Positions 8,788 to 17,662 of a DNA stretch of 64,000 nucleotides are shown here, piece after piece. The DNA is from Terriglobus roseus (lineage in GTDB: Bacteria; Acidobacteriota; Terriglobia; Terriglobales; Acidobacteriaceae), in the NCBI RefSeq assembly GCF_900102185.1, contig NZ_LT629690.1, positions 1 to 64,000 on the forward strand, in the 5' to 3' direction. The notes under the pieces were generated by a model that ran no database searches, was not told the origin of the DNA, and worked only from the letters and a program-made list of their open reading frames with translations. Made by a program: the position numbers and the translations under genes. Positions within the stretch are counted from its first letter, which is position 1; each line of letters begins with the position of its first letter.

Positions 8788-9410
8788 CTGCACTTTTCGG
8801 AGAAGACACTCTTGAGATATAGCGATAGCACCGTCTTGAACTCGGCGACAACACGCGAACGATCTACTGCGTTGCTATCGACGTAAAGCGTAACCATTCC
8901 CTTGGTGATCTGCAGTACGGTGTTTGCGCAAAGGTAGGCTCGTGCGTCGTCGAGCTGCGGGGCGCAACGTTGCAGAGCTTTTTGCAACACCACGCGGAAG
9001 GCATGGCGCGTTGCAGGATCGCGGCGAAAGCGGATGGGCGCGGCTTGCAGTTGCCAATAGGCGGGCTGCTTCGTGGTGAATTCGAGGAAGTTGTCGAGGA
9101 AGCTCTCCGCGAATTTCTTTGCGGAAGCACCGTCAAGTTGCTCAAACTCCGGTGTCCAGTAAGCCGCAAGAGCGTCTGCGTATTGCGAGGCTAAAGCCCT
9201 AGCCAATGCGACTTTATCGGGAAAGTAGCTGTACAGTGCACCGATGGAAGAACCGGCTCGCTCTGCCACGGCGGTCATGGTGGTGCCTTCGTATCCCTGC
9301 TCTACAAAGAGCGATTCGGCAGCGCCAAGAAACGCCTCAACGCGCTTTGTGGCGCGATCTTGCTGCGGGGCGCGGCGTACCGGGATTGACGAAGTTGAGG
9401 GCACCCTCAT
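8784..9410 (-). CDS. TetR family regulator of the adjacent hydrolase/efflux pair
   Basis: 208 aa. The N-terminal TetR DNA-binding domain (AAESLFVEQGYEGTTMTAVAERAGSSIGALYSYFPDK, residues about 28-64) is clear; the C-terminal domain is all-helical and ligand-binding. It is divergent from the isochorismatase-like/MFS operon. A 17-bp inverted repeat between them includes this gene's own ATG (9408-9410), so the regulator probably represses both itself and the efflux operon. There is no good ribosome-binding site before the ATG, so a later or leaderless start is possible. Confidence 0.9.
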   Translation of the reverse strand: MRVPSTSSIPVRRAPQQDRATKRVEAFLGAAESLFVEQGYEGTTMTAVAERAGSSIGALYSYFPDKVALARALASQYADALAAYWTPEFEQLDGASAKKFAESFLDNFLEFTTKQPAYWQLQAAPIRFRRDPATRHAFRVVLQKALQRCAPQLDDARAYLCANTVLQITKGMVTLYVDSNAVDRSRVVAEFKTVLSLYLKSVFSEKCS

Positions 9411-9449
9411 ATTCTAGCAATATTGAAATATGAGGGTGTCCTCATATTT
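9397..9449. promoter_or_regulatory. TetR operator: long inverted repeat with a third half-site
   Basis: Arms 9397-9413 and 9427-9443 are inverted repeats matching at 16 of 17 positions, with a 13-bp spacer. A third ctcatattt half-site follows at 9441-9449. The left arm covers the tetR start codon. The right arm lies in the expected promoter of the hydrolase gene, where TTGAAA at 9423-9428 may be the -35 element. Confidence 0.75.
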
Positions 9450-9470
9450 CGTGAACAGGAGATGACAGGC

Positions 9471-10043
9471 ATGGCGGATAAGACACTTTCACTGGACGCG
9501 AAAAAGACAGCGCTGGTTCTGATTGATTTGCAATACGCCATTGTGGGGCGGGATGTGCAGCCCCATGCGGCGAAGGATGTGGTGGAGCGCTCGCGGCGCA
9601 TGGCCGATGCACTGCGCGCGAAGGGCGGCGCGGTGGTGTATGTGCATGTGAATCTGCAGGACTTCATGCAGTTGCCGTCCGATGAGCCGACGCAACTCCC
9701 GAAGGACATTCCTGCAATGGCAAGCGAGATTGTGCCGGAGGCTGGGAAGCAGGATGGCGACCTGGTGATTGCGAAGCGGCACTGGGGCGCATTTGCGCAG
9801 ACGAACCTTGAGGCCGAGCTTCGCGCACGCGGCGTGGAGACGATTGTGCTGGCGGGAATTGCAACGAACATCGGCGTGGAATCAACGTTCCGGCAGGGAA
9901 CTGGTTTGGGCTTTACGTTTGTGGTGGTTGAGGATGCGTGCGCCACGTTCAGCAAGGAGATGCAGGACTTTGCGTTTAAGAACATCTTTCCGCGTGCGGG
10001 GCTGGTGCGTTCTACGGATGAGGTGATTGCAGCCATTGTCTAG
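9471..10043 (+). CDS. Isochorismatase-fold hydrolase, YecD-like
   Basis: 190 aa, Rossmann-like isochorismatase fold. The catalytic Asp is in LVLIDLQYAI and the Lys in VIAKRHWGAF. The usual nucleophile motif GxxTxxCV reads GIATNIGVEST, so Cys is replaced by Gly as in YecD-type and true isochorismatases; a cysteine-hydrolase mechanism is therefore unlikely. ATG 9471 has AGGAG 9 nt upstream, better than the TTG 48 nt earlier. The MFS gene overlaps its 3' end, so hydrolase and exporter are probably translated together under the divergent TetR. Substrate unknown. Confidence 0.85.
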   Translation: MADKTLSLDAKKTALVLIDLQYAIVGRDVQPHAAKDVVERSRRMADALRAKGGAVVYVHVNLQDFMQLPSDEPTQLPKDIPAMASEIVPEAGKQDGDLVIAKRHWGAFAQTNLEAELRARGVETIVLAGIATNIGVESTFRQGTGLGFTFVVVEDACATFSKEMQDFAFKNIFPRAGLVRSTDEVIAAIV

Positions 10044-11415
10044 CGTCGCTACAGAACGCGCGGATACAGCGTTGATCTGGAAGGTGGGAGCGGTCGCCGT
10101 TATGGGATCGTTCCTGTCGCAGATGGATGCGACGGTGGTGAATGTTTCGCTGCCTACGCTGGTGCGCGATCTGCATAGCAATCTTTCCGTGATGCAGTGG
10201 GTGACCAGCGGCTATCTGTTGGCGTTGGCATTCATGCTGCCGATGAATGGATGGCTGGTGGATCGCATCGGTGCGCGGCGTTTGTACATGATTTGCCTGT
10301 CGACGTTCACCGTGTCGTCGGCGTTGTGCGCGGCCGCGTCATCCGCAGAGATGCTGGTGGCGTTTCGCGTGTTGCAGGGATTGAGCGGCGGCCTGTTGGC
10401 GCCAATGGCGCAGTTGATGATGGCGCGTGTGGCGGGCAAGAATATGGCCCGGGTGATGGGCTATGCGACGTTGCCGATTTTGTTAGGGCCGTTGGTGGGG
10501 CCTGTGATTGCAGGCGCAATCCTGCAACATGCCTCGTGGCATTGGCTGTTTCTTATTAATGTCCCGGTGGGAATTATCGCCGTGTTGTGTGCGATGTTCC
10601 TGTTGCCGAACGATGAGGCCGAACGCAATCCGCGATCTTTGGACCTGACGGGATTGGCGATTCTTTCGCCAGGCATGGTTCTGTTTCTGTATGGTGCGGA
10701 CCATGTGCGCGAGCGCATAGGGATGGTGCTGCTATCAATAGCGGCATTGTGCCTAGTGTTCTTTGTGCGCCATGCGCGGCTTCGTGGTGACGATGCGCTG
10801 GTGGATCTTAAGCTATTTCACGGAACGTTTCGTGTGGCTGCGATGACTCAGTTTCTATCGAACGGTGCGGTGTATTCGTTTCAGCTGATGCTGCCGTATC
10901 TGTTGGTGCGACAGATGGGTTTCTCGCCCGCGAAGGTGGGATGGTTGTTGATGCCGCTGGGGCTGGGAATGCTGTTGGTGTATCCATCGAACGGCTGGCT
11001 GCAGGAGCGGTTCGGGATTCGCAGGCTGGCTGTGGTCGGGGCGTCGATTGTTGCGTTGACAACGGTTCCATTTGTGCTGATGTCGATGCGAGGCTTGAGT
11101 CTTCCTGTGCTGGTGATTGCGCTATTTCTGCGCGGCATGGGGCAGGGTGCGATTGGCCTGCCTTCGATTACCTCTGCGTATCTTTCAGTGCCTCGCAGAG
11201 AGCTGCCGATGGCGACGACTTCCATGAACATCGTGCAGCGCTTGGGCGGGCCTACTCTTACGACACTGTGCGCGACGCTGCTGGCGTGGGGCATGGAGCA
11301 GGGAACGCAGCCTGCCGCGTTTGCCTGGGTCTTCGGATTTCTTTGCTTGATAAATCTCGCGGTGGTGGCGGCCACGTTGCGCCTTCCGTTGCGTGCCTCG
11401 CAGGCGCACGCATAG
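10027..11415 (+). CDS. MFS multidrug efflux transporter, DHA2 (EmrB/QacA) type
   Basis: About 460 aa with 13-14 predicted membrane helices. The DATVVNVSLPTL motif in helix 1 and NGWLVDRIGARRLY (motif A) between helices 2 and 3 place it in the DHA2 drug:proton antiporter family. Translation starts inside the hydrolase gene: TTG 10027, or TTG 10036, which is better placed after GAGGTG at 10019-10024. That indicates translational coupling. There is no membrane fusion partner gene nearby. Probably induced by the ligand of the divergent TetR. Confidence 0.9.
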   Translation: MQPLSSVATERADTALIWKVGAVAVMGSFLSQMDATVVNVSLPTLVRDLHSNLSVMQWVTSGYLLALAFMLPMNGWLVDRIGARRLYMICLSTFTVSSALCAAASSAEMLVAFRVLQGLSGGLLAPMAQLMMARVAGKNMARVMGYATLPILLGPLVGPVIAGAILQHASWHWLFLINVPVGIIAVLCAMFLLPNDEAERNPRSLDLTGLAILSPGMVLFLYGADHVRERIGMVLLSIAALCLVFFVRHARLRGDDALVDLKLFHGTFRVAAMTQFLSNGAVYSFQLMLPYLLVRQMGFSPAKVGWLLMPLGLGMLLVYPSNGWLQERFGIRRLAVVGASIVALTTVPFVLMSMRGLSLPVLVIALFLRGMGQGAIGLPSITSAYLSVPRRELPMATTSMNIVQRLGGPTLTTLCATLLAWGMEQGTQPAAFAWVFGFLCLINLAVVAATLRLPLRASQAHA

Positions 11416-11457
11416 AAAAACGGCGGAAAGCTGCCGGTCGCGCTATTCTGCTGTGGA

Positions 11458-12429
11458 GTGGAACCGCGACGAAAACGCCGGCTGTATTCCCTGGGTATTC
11501 CCATTGCGCTGATTGTGGTGCTGATTGTGGCGCTAGTGCTGCGCTTTCATGCCCCGCCTGAGGTGGCACGTCTGCTGCCGGAATCTGATGCCATTCTCTA
11601 CATGAGTCTGAAGCCGGTGCGAACCACGACGCACTTTGATGAGAAGCCGGTTAAGCCTTCGCCTGAATACGCGAAGTTTCTGGACGGCACTGGATTCCAC
11701 TGGGAACGCGATCTGGACCGCATCGCCGTTTCGGTGCATCGCATGCCTGACCCAACTGGGCCGAACGGCGTGGTGGCGTATACGGGCGTGATGGAAGGGC
11801 GCTTCGATTCACGCAAGCTGACAGAGTATCTGCAACACAACAGCGTTGCGACCGAAAATTACGCTGGACATACGGTGTATACCGTTCCCGGCAGTGAAGG
11901 CCGCGTGATGCGTGTGAGCGCGTTGGGATATGACATGGTTGTGGCGAGCAACATGCCCACGCCAGAACAGATTCATTCCGTAATTGATCGTTACGCGGCG
12001 GGGGCTTCGCCGTTTTCGGGATCGTCGTTGTTGTCGTTGCGGTATCGCGAGGTGCCTTACTTCGCGTTGGCGTGGGGCATTGGTCATGTGGGTTTGCCGT
12101 TTAGCGATCGCGGCAATATCCAGATGTTCGGTGTGACCTTGCCGATGAGTGAAGATACGGACTTCATCGCGTCGATTGCGTTCCGTGGCAGCCTGCAATT
12201 GCGGGTGGAGGAGCTTGCCCCTTCTGAAACGGATGCGATGCAGACGGCCGCGAATCTGGCGACCATTCTCCAAATTGTTCGCGGATTTTCGCAAGGCACA
12301 GCAACGCCGCAGGATGCTGCACTGCACCAGGCGTTTGCTTCGCTTTCGGTGGAGCAGAAGAAGAGTCGCGTGGTGATTTCGGGTGATGTTTCGCGTTCGC
12401 TGCTGAGTCAAGCGGTGGGCGGGAAGTAA
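11458..12429 (+). CDS. Hypothetical protein with N-terminal membrane anchor
   Basis: 323 aa, GTG start. The basic stretch MEPRRKRRLYS and one transmembrane helix (LGIPIALIVVLIVALVLRF) anchor a large extracytoplasmic domain. I do not recognise a named family. The domain begins PEVARLLPESDAILYMSLKPV, reminiscent of DUF3352-like proteins in which each repeat starts by describing a residue track between two beta sheets. It is followed 14 bp later by a GNAT gene on the same strand, possibly one operon. Confidence 0.7.
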   Translation: MEPRRKRRLYSLGIPIALIVVLIVALVLRFHAPPEVARLLPESDAILYMSLKPVRTTTHFDEKPVKPSPEYAKFLDGTGFHWERDLDRIAVSVHRMPDPTGPNGVVAYTGVMEGRFDSRKLTEYLQHNSVATENYAGHTVYTVPGSEGRVMRVSALGYDMVVASNMPTPEQIHSVIDRYAAGASPFSGSSLLSLRYREVPYFALAWGIGHVGLPFSDRGNIQMFGVTLPMSEDTDFIASIAFRGSLQLRVEELAPSETDAMQTAANLATILQIVRGFSQGTATPQDAALHQAFASLSVEQKKSRVVISGDVSRSLLSQAVGGK

Positions 12430-12443
12430 CGCTACGGAATTCG

Positions 12444-13013
12444 ATGAGTGCTCGATTTCATATTCGTACTGCGACGTTGGATGACATTCCTCAATTGCAT
12501 CGGCTGATTGAGGCTTCCGTGCGGCAGTTGCAAACGAACGAGTACACCGCAGAGCAGAGGGATGGTGCGCTGGGGCACGTGTTCGGCGTGGATACGCAAC
12601 TGATTCAGGATGAAACGTACTTTGTCGCGTGTCCTGCAGAACAACCGGAAGTAATTGTCGGATGTGGTGGATGGAGTTTTCGCAAGACGCTGTTTGGAAG
12701 CGATCATGGGCCGGGAAGAGTTCCAGAAGTGCTCGATCCAGCGGTTGATGCCGCGAAGATTCGCGCGATCTTTATCCATCCGGAATGGGCGCGTCAGGGC
12801 ATCGGGTCGATGATTCTGGAACACTGCGAAATTGCAGCGCAGAGCGCGCGGTTTCGGCGGTTTGAGATGGGATCGACGCTGACTGGCGTGGCGCTCTACG
12901 CGCTGAAAGGCTACCGGGAGCGCGAACGTGTGGAGGTGCCTCTGCCGAACGGAAGTCGGCTTCCAATCGTCCACATGGTGAAGTTGGCGGAGGGTGTCGA
13001 AACGGCATCCTGA
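12444..13013 (+). CDS. GNAT family N-acetyltransferase
   Basis: 189 aa, single GNAT domain. The acetyl-CoA-binding motif A reads IRAIFIHPEWARQGIGSMIL (about residues 111-130) with the R-Q-G-I-G pyrophosphate loop, and motif B contains LYALKGYRE. Transfers an acetyl group from acetyl-CoA to an amine. The substrate cannot be inferred; the C-terminus (LPNGSRLPIVHMVK) resembles small-molecule acetyltransferases rather than ribosomal RimI types. Closely follows the anchored hypothetical protein. Confidence 0.88.
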   Translation: MSARFHIRTATLDDIPQLHRLIEASVRQLQTNEYTAEQRDGALGHVFGVDTQLIQDETYFVACPAEQPEVIVGCGGWSFRKTLFGSDHGPGRVPEVLDPAVDAAKIRAIFIHPEWARQGIGSMILEHCEIAAQSARFRRFEMGSTLTGVALYALKGYRERERVEVPLPNGSRLPIVHMVKLAEGVETAS

Positions 13014-13076
13014 ACGGCCGATTCATGGCGTTCGATTGCAGTTGCAAAATGCGTGCGCTGGGCATTTCATTTGGGC

Positions 13077-14360
13077 ATGGACAACTTCCGTCGCACCGCC
13101 GTTTTTTGTTCTGCTGTTCTGCTTGCCTCCACGCTTGCCGCCCAGGTGAAGACAGGCCAGGCCGCCTTTGAAGATGCCGTGGATGAAAAGCCGGGCAACC
13201 GCATTCACATCACGCTTGCCGATGTGCCACCGCCTCATCCGGACGAAACGGTGGCGAATGGGCCGCAGCTTGTTCCTCGAAACGGCGCGATTCCCATTGC
13301 GAAGCCTGGGTATCGGGTGGAACTGTATGCCGAGGGCGGGTTCAAGATTCCCCGCCTGATTCGAACGGCTCCCAACGGCGATTTGTTTCTGGCGGATTCG
13401 GGTGCGGGATCGGTGATTGTGCTGCGCGGTGTGGGGGCAAATGGCAGGGCAGCGCAACGTGAGGTGTTTGCGACGGGACTGAACAAGCCTTTTGGCATCA
13501 ACTTCTGGCCCGCGGACAACCCGCAGTATGTATATGTGGCGAATACGGATTCCGTAGTTCGTTTTCCATATAAGAACGGCGACTTGAAGGCCACCGGTGC
13601 GGCGGAGACGATCGTAACCGGTATTCCCGGAGGTGGTGGCCACTGGACGCGTGATCTGGTGTTTTCCAAGGACGGACAGCGAATGTTTGTATCCGTGGGG
13701 TCGGGGTCAAATGTGGATGATCCGGACACGCATCCTGCGGAAAATCATCGCGCGGATGTCCTGGAGTACAAACCTAATGGCACTTTTGTGAAGGTGTTTG
13801 CCTACGGTATTCGCAACTGCGTGGGCGAGGCCGTTCAGCCAGAAACTGGTGAGTTATGGTGCAGCGTGAATGAGCGTGATCTGCTGGGTAATCACCTGGT
13901 GCCCGACTACATCACGCATGTGCAGGACGGTGGATTCTACGGCTGGCCGTGGTGGTACATGGGCGGCAAGCAGGATCCTCGTCACGCAGGAAAGCATCCG
14001 GAATTGCAGGCAAAGGTGATCACGCCGGACGTGTTGATGCAGCCGCATAATGGCTCGCTGCAGATGACGTTTTACGAAGGAAAGGGGCTTCCGGGCGTGG
14101 CGAAGGGCGACATCTTTGCGGCGGAACATGGTTCCTGGAATCGCAAAGAACGCACTGGCTATGAAGTGGCTCATATCCCGATGAAAAACGGCAAGTCATT
14201 CGGCGAATACGAGGACTTTCTTACAGGCTTTACGACGCCGGATGGAAAGGTGTGGGGACGGCCTGTGGGAGTTACCGTGGCGAAAGACAATTCCATCATC
14301 GTGGTCGAAGATGGGGCGAACACCGTCTGGCGTGTGACCAAGGGTGAGAAGCAGAACTGA
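13077..14360 (+). CDS. Exported PQQ-dependent sugar (sorbosone) dehydrogenase-like protein
   Basis: 427 aa beginning with a signal peptide (MDNFRRTAVFCSAVLLASTLAAQ). The propeller contains NRADVLEYKPNGT-like and VQDGGFYGWPWWYMGG motifs and a PHNGSLQMTFYEGKGLPG segment typical of the glucose/sorbosone dehydrogenase family. Periplasmic oxidation of sugars or aldehydes with PQQ is the family role. ATG 13077 is chosen over GTG 13053 because the signal peptide begins there; neither has a strong Shine-Dalgarno. A second, partial paralogue lies at 1-853. Confidence 0.85.
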   Translation: MDNFRRTAVFCSAVLLASTLAAQVKTGQAAFEDAVDEKPGNRIHITLADVPPPHPDETVANGPQLVPRNGAIPIAKPGYRVELYAEGGFKIPRLIRTAPNGDLFLADSGAGSVIVLRGVGANGRAAQREVFATGLNKPFGINFWPADNPQYVYVANTDSVVRFPYKNGDLKATGAAETIVTGIPGGGGHWTRDLVFSKDGQRMFVSVGSGSNVDDPDTHPAENHRADVLEYKPNGTFVKVFAYGIRNCVGEAVQPETGELWCSVNERDLLGNHLVPDYITHVQDGGFYGWPWWYMGGKQDPRHAGKHPELQAKVITPDVLMQPHNGSLQMTFYEGKGLPGVAKGDIFAAEHGSWNRKERTGYEVAHIPMKNGKSFGEYEDFLTGFTTPDGKVWGRPVGVTVAKDNSIIVVEDGANTVWRVTKGEKQN

Positions 14361-14501
14361 TATCTGTCGGAAACCGAACAAATAGAAAGAAATGGGATGG
14401 AAGCAAAGTCTTTCGTCCCATTTTCGTTTTTATGGCGTTTACCTGTGAAAAAGAATGCTTCCGTGTGGAACTGAATCGCAACTTCTTGCGTACTGCATTC
14501 C

Positions 14502-15494
14502 ATGGGTACGCTGTCCATTGCGATGACGCCGACGATTCCCGGGATGATGGGCTGGAAGATGCCATCTGCGCCCCGTTCGGCAAAGGTTTTGCCACCACGG
14601 CCTGCGATGGTTGCGGCTCCGGTGGCTTCCGCTGAGGAGCAGAAAACGCCGCGGCGCGGTAAGAAGGCTGCTGAGCCGAATATTGTCAGCCTTCGTGGGC
14701 GTGATCTGCCGGTGATCCGGGATCGCCGTGGCGTGTTAACGGATGTGCCTCTGGAGGCATCGGCAGCGGGCGACGCGCAAGGTACACTGTCGCAACTGGC
14801 AGAGGGACAGAGTTTGCAGCGTACACCAGAGGAAAGTCGGAATCTGGAGCCGTGGAACGCGGCAGCGCCATCTGCGCCCATCATGGATGCGGCCAAGGCG
14901 CAGGAATTGGAGACGTTGCACCGGCTGGTGTATGCGTGCCTGCGCGGCGATTCGTCCGCATGGCAGCAGTTGGTTGTTGCCCAGCATCGCCGGGTATATG
15001 GAATCTGCTATCGCTTTACGGGATCGCCCACGGATGCCGAAGACCTGACGCAGGATGTGTTCCTGAAGGTCTACAAGAATCTGCCGGGATTTGATCCGGA
15101 AAAGGGTGCGTTCACCACGTGGCTGACCACGCTGACGCGCAACATGCTGGTGGACCACTTCCGCCGCACGCGTCTGGATCGCGCGACCGATTCGCTGGAC
15201 GAAAACCTGCACGACGAAGACGGCCCCACCATGGCGGAACGTTTGGCTGACACGAGGCCGAACCAGATGGAGCAGGTGGCGCGGCAGGAGATGCGTGTTC
15301 GCATTCAGCATGCGTTGAAACAGCTTTCGCCGGAGTTGCGCGAGGCTGTGATCCTGCGCGATCTGCAGGACATGGATTACCGAGAGATTGCCACGGTTCT
15401 GCGTGTGCCGGAAGGCACTGTAAAGAGCCGAATAAGCCGGGGCCGCGCCGAGTTGGCGCGCATGCTCGGACGCACAGAGAGGAAGGTGATGTAG
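14502..15494 (+). CDS. ECF-type RNA polymerase sigma factor with long N-terminal extension
   Basis: 330 aa from the most upstream ATG. Sigma region 2 spans about 145-215 (VVAQHRRVYGICYRF... DAEDLTQDVFLKVYKNL... WLTTLTRNMLVDHFRR) and region 4 about 267-320 (LSPELREAVILRDLQ, MDYREIATVLRVPEGTVKSR). Residues 1-128 are Ala/Pro/Arg-rich and unlike ordinary ECF factors, which are about 200 aa. A start at 14883 would give that length, but no candidate start has a good Shine-Dalgarno. The anti-sigma gene follows directly, so this is probably a RpoE-like envelope regulator controlling its own operon. Confidence 0.88.
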   Translation: MGTLSIAMTPTIPGMMGWKMPSAPRSAKVLPPRPAMVAAPVASAEEQKTPRRGKKAAEPNIVSLRGRDLPVIRDRRGVLTDVPLEASAAGDAQGTLSQLAEGQSLQRTPEESRNLEPWNAAAPSAPIMDAAKAQELETLHRLVYACLRGDSSAWQQLVVAQHRRVYGICYRFTGSPTDAEDLTQDVFLKVYKNLPGFDPEKGAFTTWLTTLTRNMLVDHFRRTRLDRATDSLDENLHDEDGPTMAERLADTRPNQMEQVARQEMRVRIQHALKQLSPELREAVILRDLQDMDYREIATVLRVPEGTVKSRISRGRAELARMLGRTERKVM

Positions 15495-15539
15495 GTGAGT
15501 GATGAGACGACCAATTCGACAGAGGGAGGAAAGAAGCGC

Positions 15540-16343
15540 ATGAGCCGGCTCACCTGCACGCAGTGCGAGACGATGCTGCTTGACGCCGCGGACGGCGTTC
15601 TGCTGGCTGAAGACGATACGCATTTCCGCCTGCATCTGGCCGAATGCCCGTCGTGCGAAAAGCTCTTCGAAGAGATTCGCAAGGGCGACGCATGGATGGA
15701 CATGCTGAAGGAGGAAGAGCCTGTTCCGCCAGAGAACCTGGTGGCGCGCATCCTGATGCGGACCAGTGGCAATGAAGGTCTGGCCAGCGCGATGGCGGCG
15801 CAGGTGGCGCATTCGGGTTCTTTGTTCGGGAATAGCCAAGGTGCAAAGGTGCTGCCTTTCCGCGCACCGGAACCCAAGAATGCATGGGCGCGCATGGTGC
15901 ATACGGTGATGCAGCCGCGCTTTGCCATGACAGCGGCGATGGCATTCTTCTCCATTGCGCTGACCCTGAATCTGTTTGGCGTTCACGTTGGTGCATTACG
16001 TGCCAGTGACCTGAAGCCTTCCAGCATTCGCCGCAGCTTCTGGAGCATGAACAGCCAGGTGGTGCGGTATTACGACAACCTTCGCGTGGTGTACGAGTTG
16101 GAATCGCGTGTGCGTGAGATGCAGCGTGATACCGACAGCGGAACGCAACGCGGTATTACCAACCAACCGGAGAAGAAGGACGATTCGGAACAGCGTCCCG
16201 TACCCTCCGGACAGCCTCGCAGCAGTTCGCCCTTTCCCAAACACGAACTGCACGGCGATTGGCACCACCCGCACTTCCAGGAAGTGCAGAGCAGCAGAGA
16301 GACTTCCGCAGTGGATCGTCGCGGAAAAGGAGAGCAAGCATGA
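15540..16343 (+). CDS. Membrane anti-sigma factor with zf-HC2 zinc finger
   Basis: 267 aa. Cys6, Cys9, His32, Cys36 and Cys39 form the ZAS/zf-HC2 zinc-binding motif (HLAECPSC), the cytoplasmic sigma-binding domain. A single transmembrane helix lies at about 129-148 (AMTAAMAFFSIALTLNLFGV), and about 120 residues follow outside, with a charged coiled-coil-like stretch. ATG 15540 has GGGAGGA 9 nt upstream; a GTG directly after the sigma stop (15495) is possible but weaker. The 3' end overlaps the next start as ATGA. Expected to hold the upstream sigma factor until an envelope signal releases it. Confidence 0.88.
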   Translation: MSRLTCTQCETMLLDAADGVLLAEDDTHFRLHLAECPSCEKLFEEIRKGDAWMDMLKEEEPVPPENLVARILMRTSGNEGLASAMAAQVAHSGSLFGNSQGAKVLPFRAPEPKNAWARMVHTVMQPRFAMTAAMAFFSIALTLNLFGVHVGALRASDLKPSSIRRSFWSMNSQVVRYYDNLRVVYELESRVREMQRDTDSGTQRGITNQPEKKDDSEQRPVPSGQPRSSSPFPKHELHGDWHHPHFQEVQSSRETSAVDRRGKGEQA

Positions 16344-17656
16344 GCATCCAGGACAACAGCAATCAGCAGGGTTACACTGCGCCGGGTGCTTCCGCGGGTT
16401 ACGACCCGCAGATGGGTACGCACGGTACGAACTATGACCCGGCAGGGGCAGTTCCTCCGCCTCCGCCACCACCCTATGCTTATCCTCCGCCGCCGGGAAC
16501 ACATATTCCCAACCCCATGCTGGCGGGCTTGCTGGGCTTTATTCCCGGTGTAGGTGCGATGTACAACGGCCAGTTTGCAAAGGGTCTGGCGCACCTTGCT
16601 ATCTTCGCCATCTTTGTTTCTCTCAGCAGTCATGTTGCCGACATCTTTGGGATTTTTGTGGCGGGCTGGGTGATCTACATGGCGTTTGAGGCTTACCAGA
16701 CGGCGCTGGCGCGTCGCGATGGTAGCCCACTGCCTGACCCCTTTGGCCTGAACAACATTGGCGAACGCTTTGGCTTTCAGGCGCACGCGCACCCTGATCT
16801 GAACCGCACCTGGTCGCAGACCGTGGGCCGCATGCCCGGAGCTGCACCTGCGATGGAAGAGACGCGTTACGACGCGGCGACGGGAGCCAGCTATTACTCG
16901 CGTACTGATGCTGCTGGAAACACGAGCAGCTATCAGGTGGATCCCGCGGGCAACGTGTATTCGCAGAGCTCGACGACGACCGTGCCACCTGCTGGCTACG
17001 CGCCTCCACCCGCAGGGTATGCGCCGCCATATGATCCGGCAGCATATGGTGTGCCGCCTGTGCCTCCTTCGGCTTATGGCATGCCCCCGGTGCCTCCTGT
17101 ACCGCCTATGCCTCCCGTGCCTCCGGCAAAGCAGATTCCTGCAGGCGCGTTCTGGCTCATTGGACTTGGAATCTTTGCTCTGCTGGGTTCTTTGCGCCCG
17201 TTCTCTGGCCTGGAAGGGGAAGCGACTGGTGGCCTGTTCCTGATGGGACTGGGTGCATTCCTGATCTATCGCCGCCATACGGCACTGCGGTACCTGTATG
17301 CCGAAGGATCGCCCGAATTGGAATTCAGCAATGTCCGGGCCTATCGCGGAGCAGCCATTGTGTTGGTCGTCGGATTACTGGTCTTCCTTCAGGGGCTGCA
17401 CGTGCTGCATGGCGAGATGTTTGGCGCCGTGTTCCTGATTGCCCTGGGTGGACTGCTGCTGGCGGAACGTGTGACGCAGAACCGTGCGATGCCTGGTTAT
17501 CCCAGTTATCCGAACTATCCCGGATATCCGGGACAGCCGGTTCCTCCCGCAGCGGAGACGCCAGTTGCATCAAAGGATGAGCCTGTTTCGATTGTGCCGA
17601 AGTACACGCGGCCAGAGAACGATTTGAGCATCGGCAACGATGAGGAAGGACGGTAA
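16340..17656 (+). CDS. Polytopic membrane protein with Pro/Tyr-rich linkers (LiaF-like/DUF5668-type)
   Basis: 438 aa. A Gly/Pro-rich cytoplasmic head (YPPPP repeats) precedes a first membrane module (MLAGLLGFIPGVGAMYNGQF, about residues 55-115, recalling TM2-like modules). A long Pro-rich linker with many PPVPP repeats leads to a second module of four short helices (GAFWLIGLGIFALLG..., MFGAVFLIALGGLLL) of the kind seen in LiaI/LiaF-like proteins. AGGAG precedes ATG 16340, which overlaps the anti-sigma stop. Third gene of the sigma operon; probably a membrane-stress sensor or effector partner. Confidence 0.8.
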   Translation: MSIQDNSNQQGYTAPGASAGYDPQMGTHGTNYDPAGAVPPPPPPPYAYPPPPGTHIPNPMLAGLLGFIPGVGAMYNGQFAKGLAHLAIFAIFVSLSSHVADIFGIFVAGWVIYMAFEAYQTALARRDGSPLPDPFGLNNIGERFGFQAHAHPDLNRTWSQTVGRMPGAAPAMEETRYDAATGASYYSRTDAAGNTSSYQVDPAGNVYSQSSTTTVPPAGYAPPPAGYAPPYDPAAYGVPPVPPSAYGMPPVPPVPPMPPVPPAKQIPAGAFWLIGLGIFALLGSLRPFSGLEGEATGGLFLMGLGAFLIYRRHTALRYLYAEGSPELEFSNVRAYRGAAIVLVVGLLVFLQGLHVLHGEMFGAVFLIALGGLLLAERVTQNRAMPGYPSYPNYPGYPGQPVPPAAETPVASKDEPVSIVPKYTRPENDLSIGNDEEGR

Positions 17657-17662
17657 AGAGCC

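Noticed and set aside
14736-17278. Long minus-strand frames opposite the sigma/anti-sigma operon
   Set aside because: His/Arg-rich shadows of Pro- and Ala-rich genes on the plus strand.
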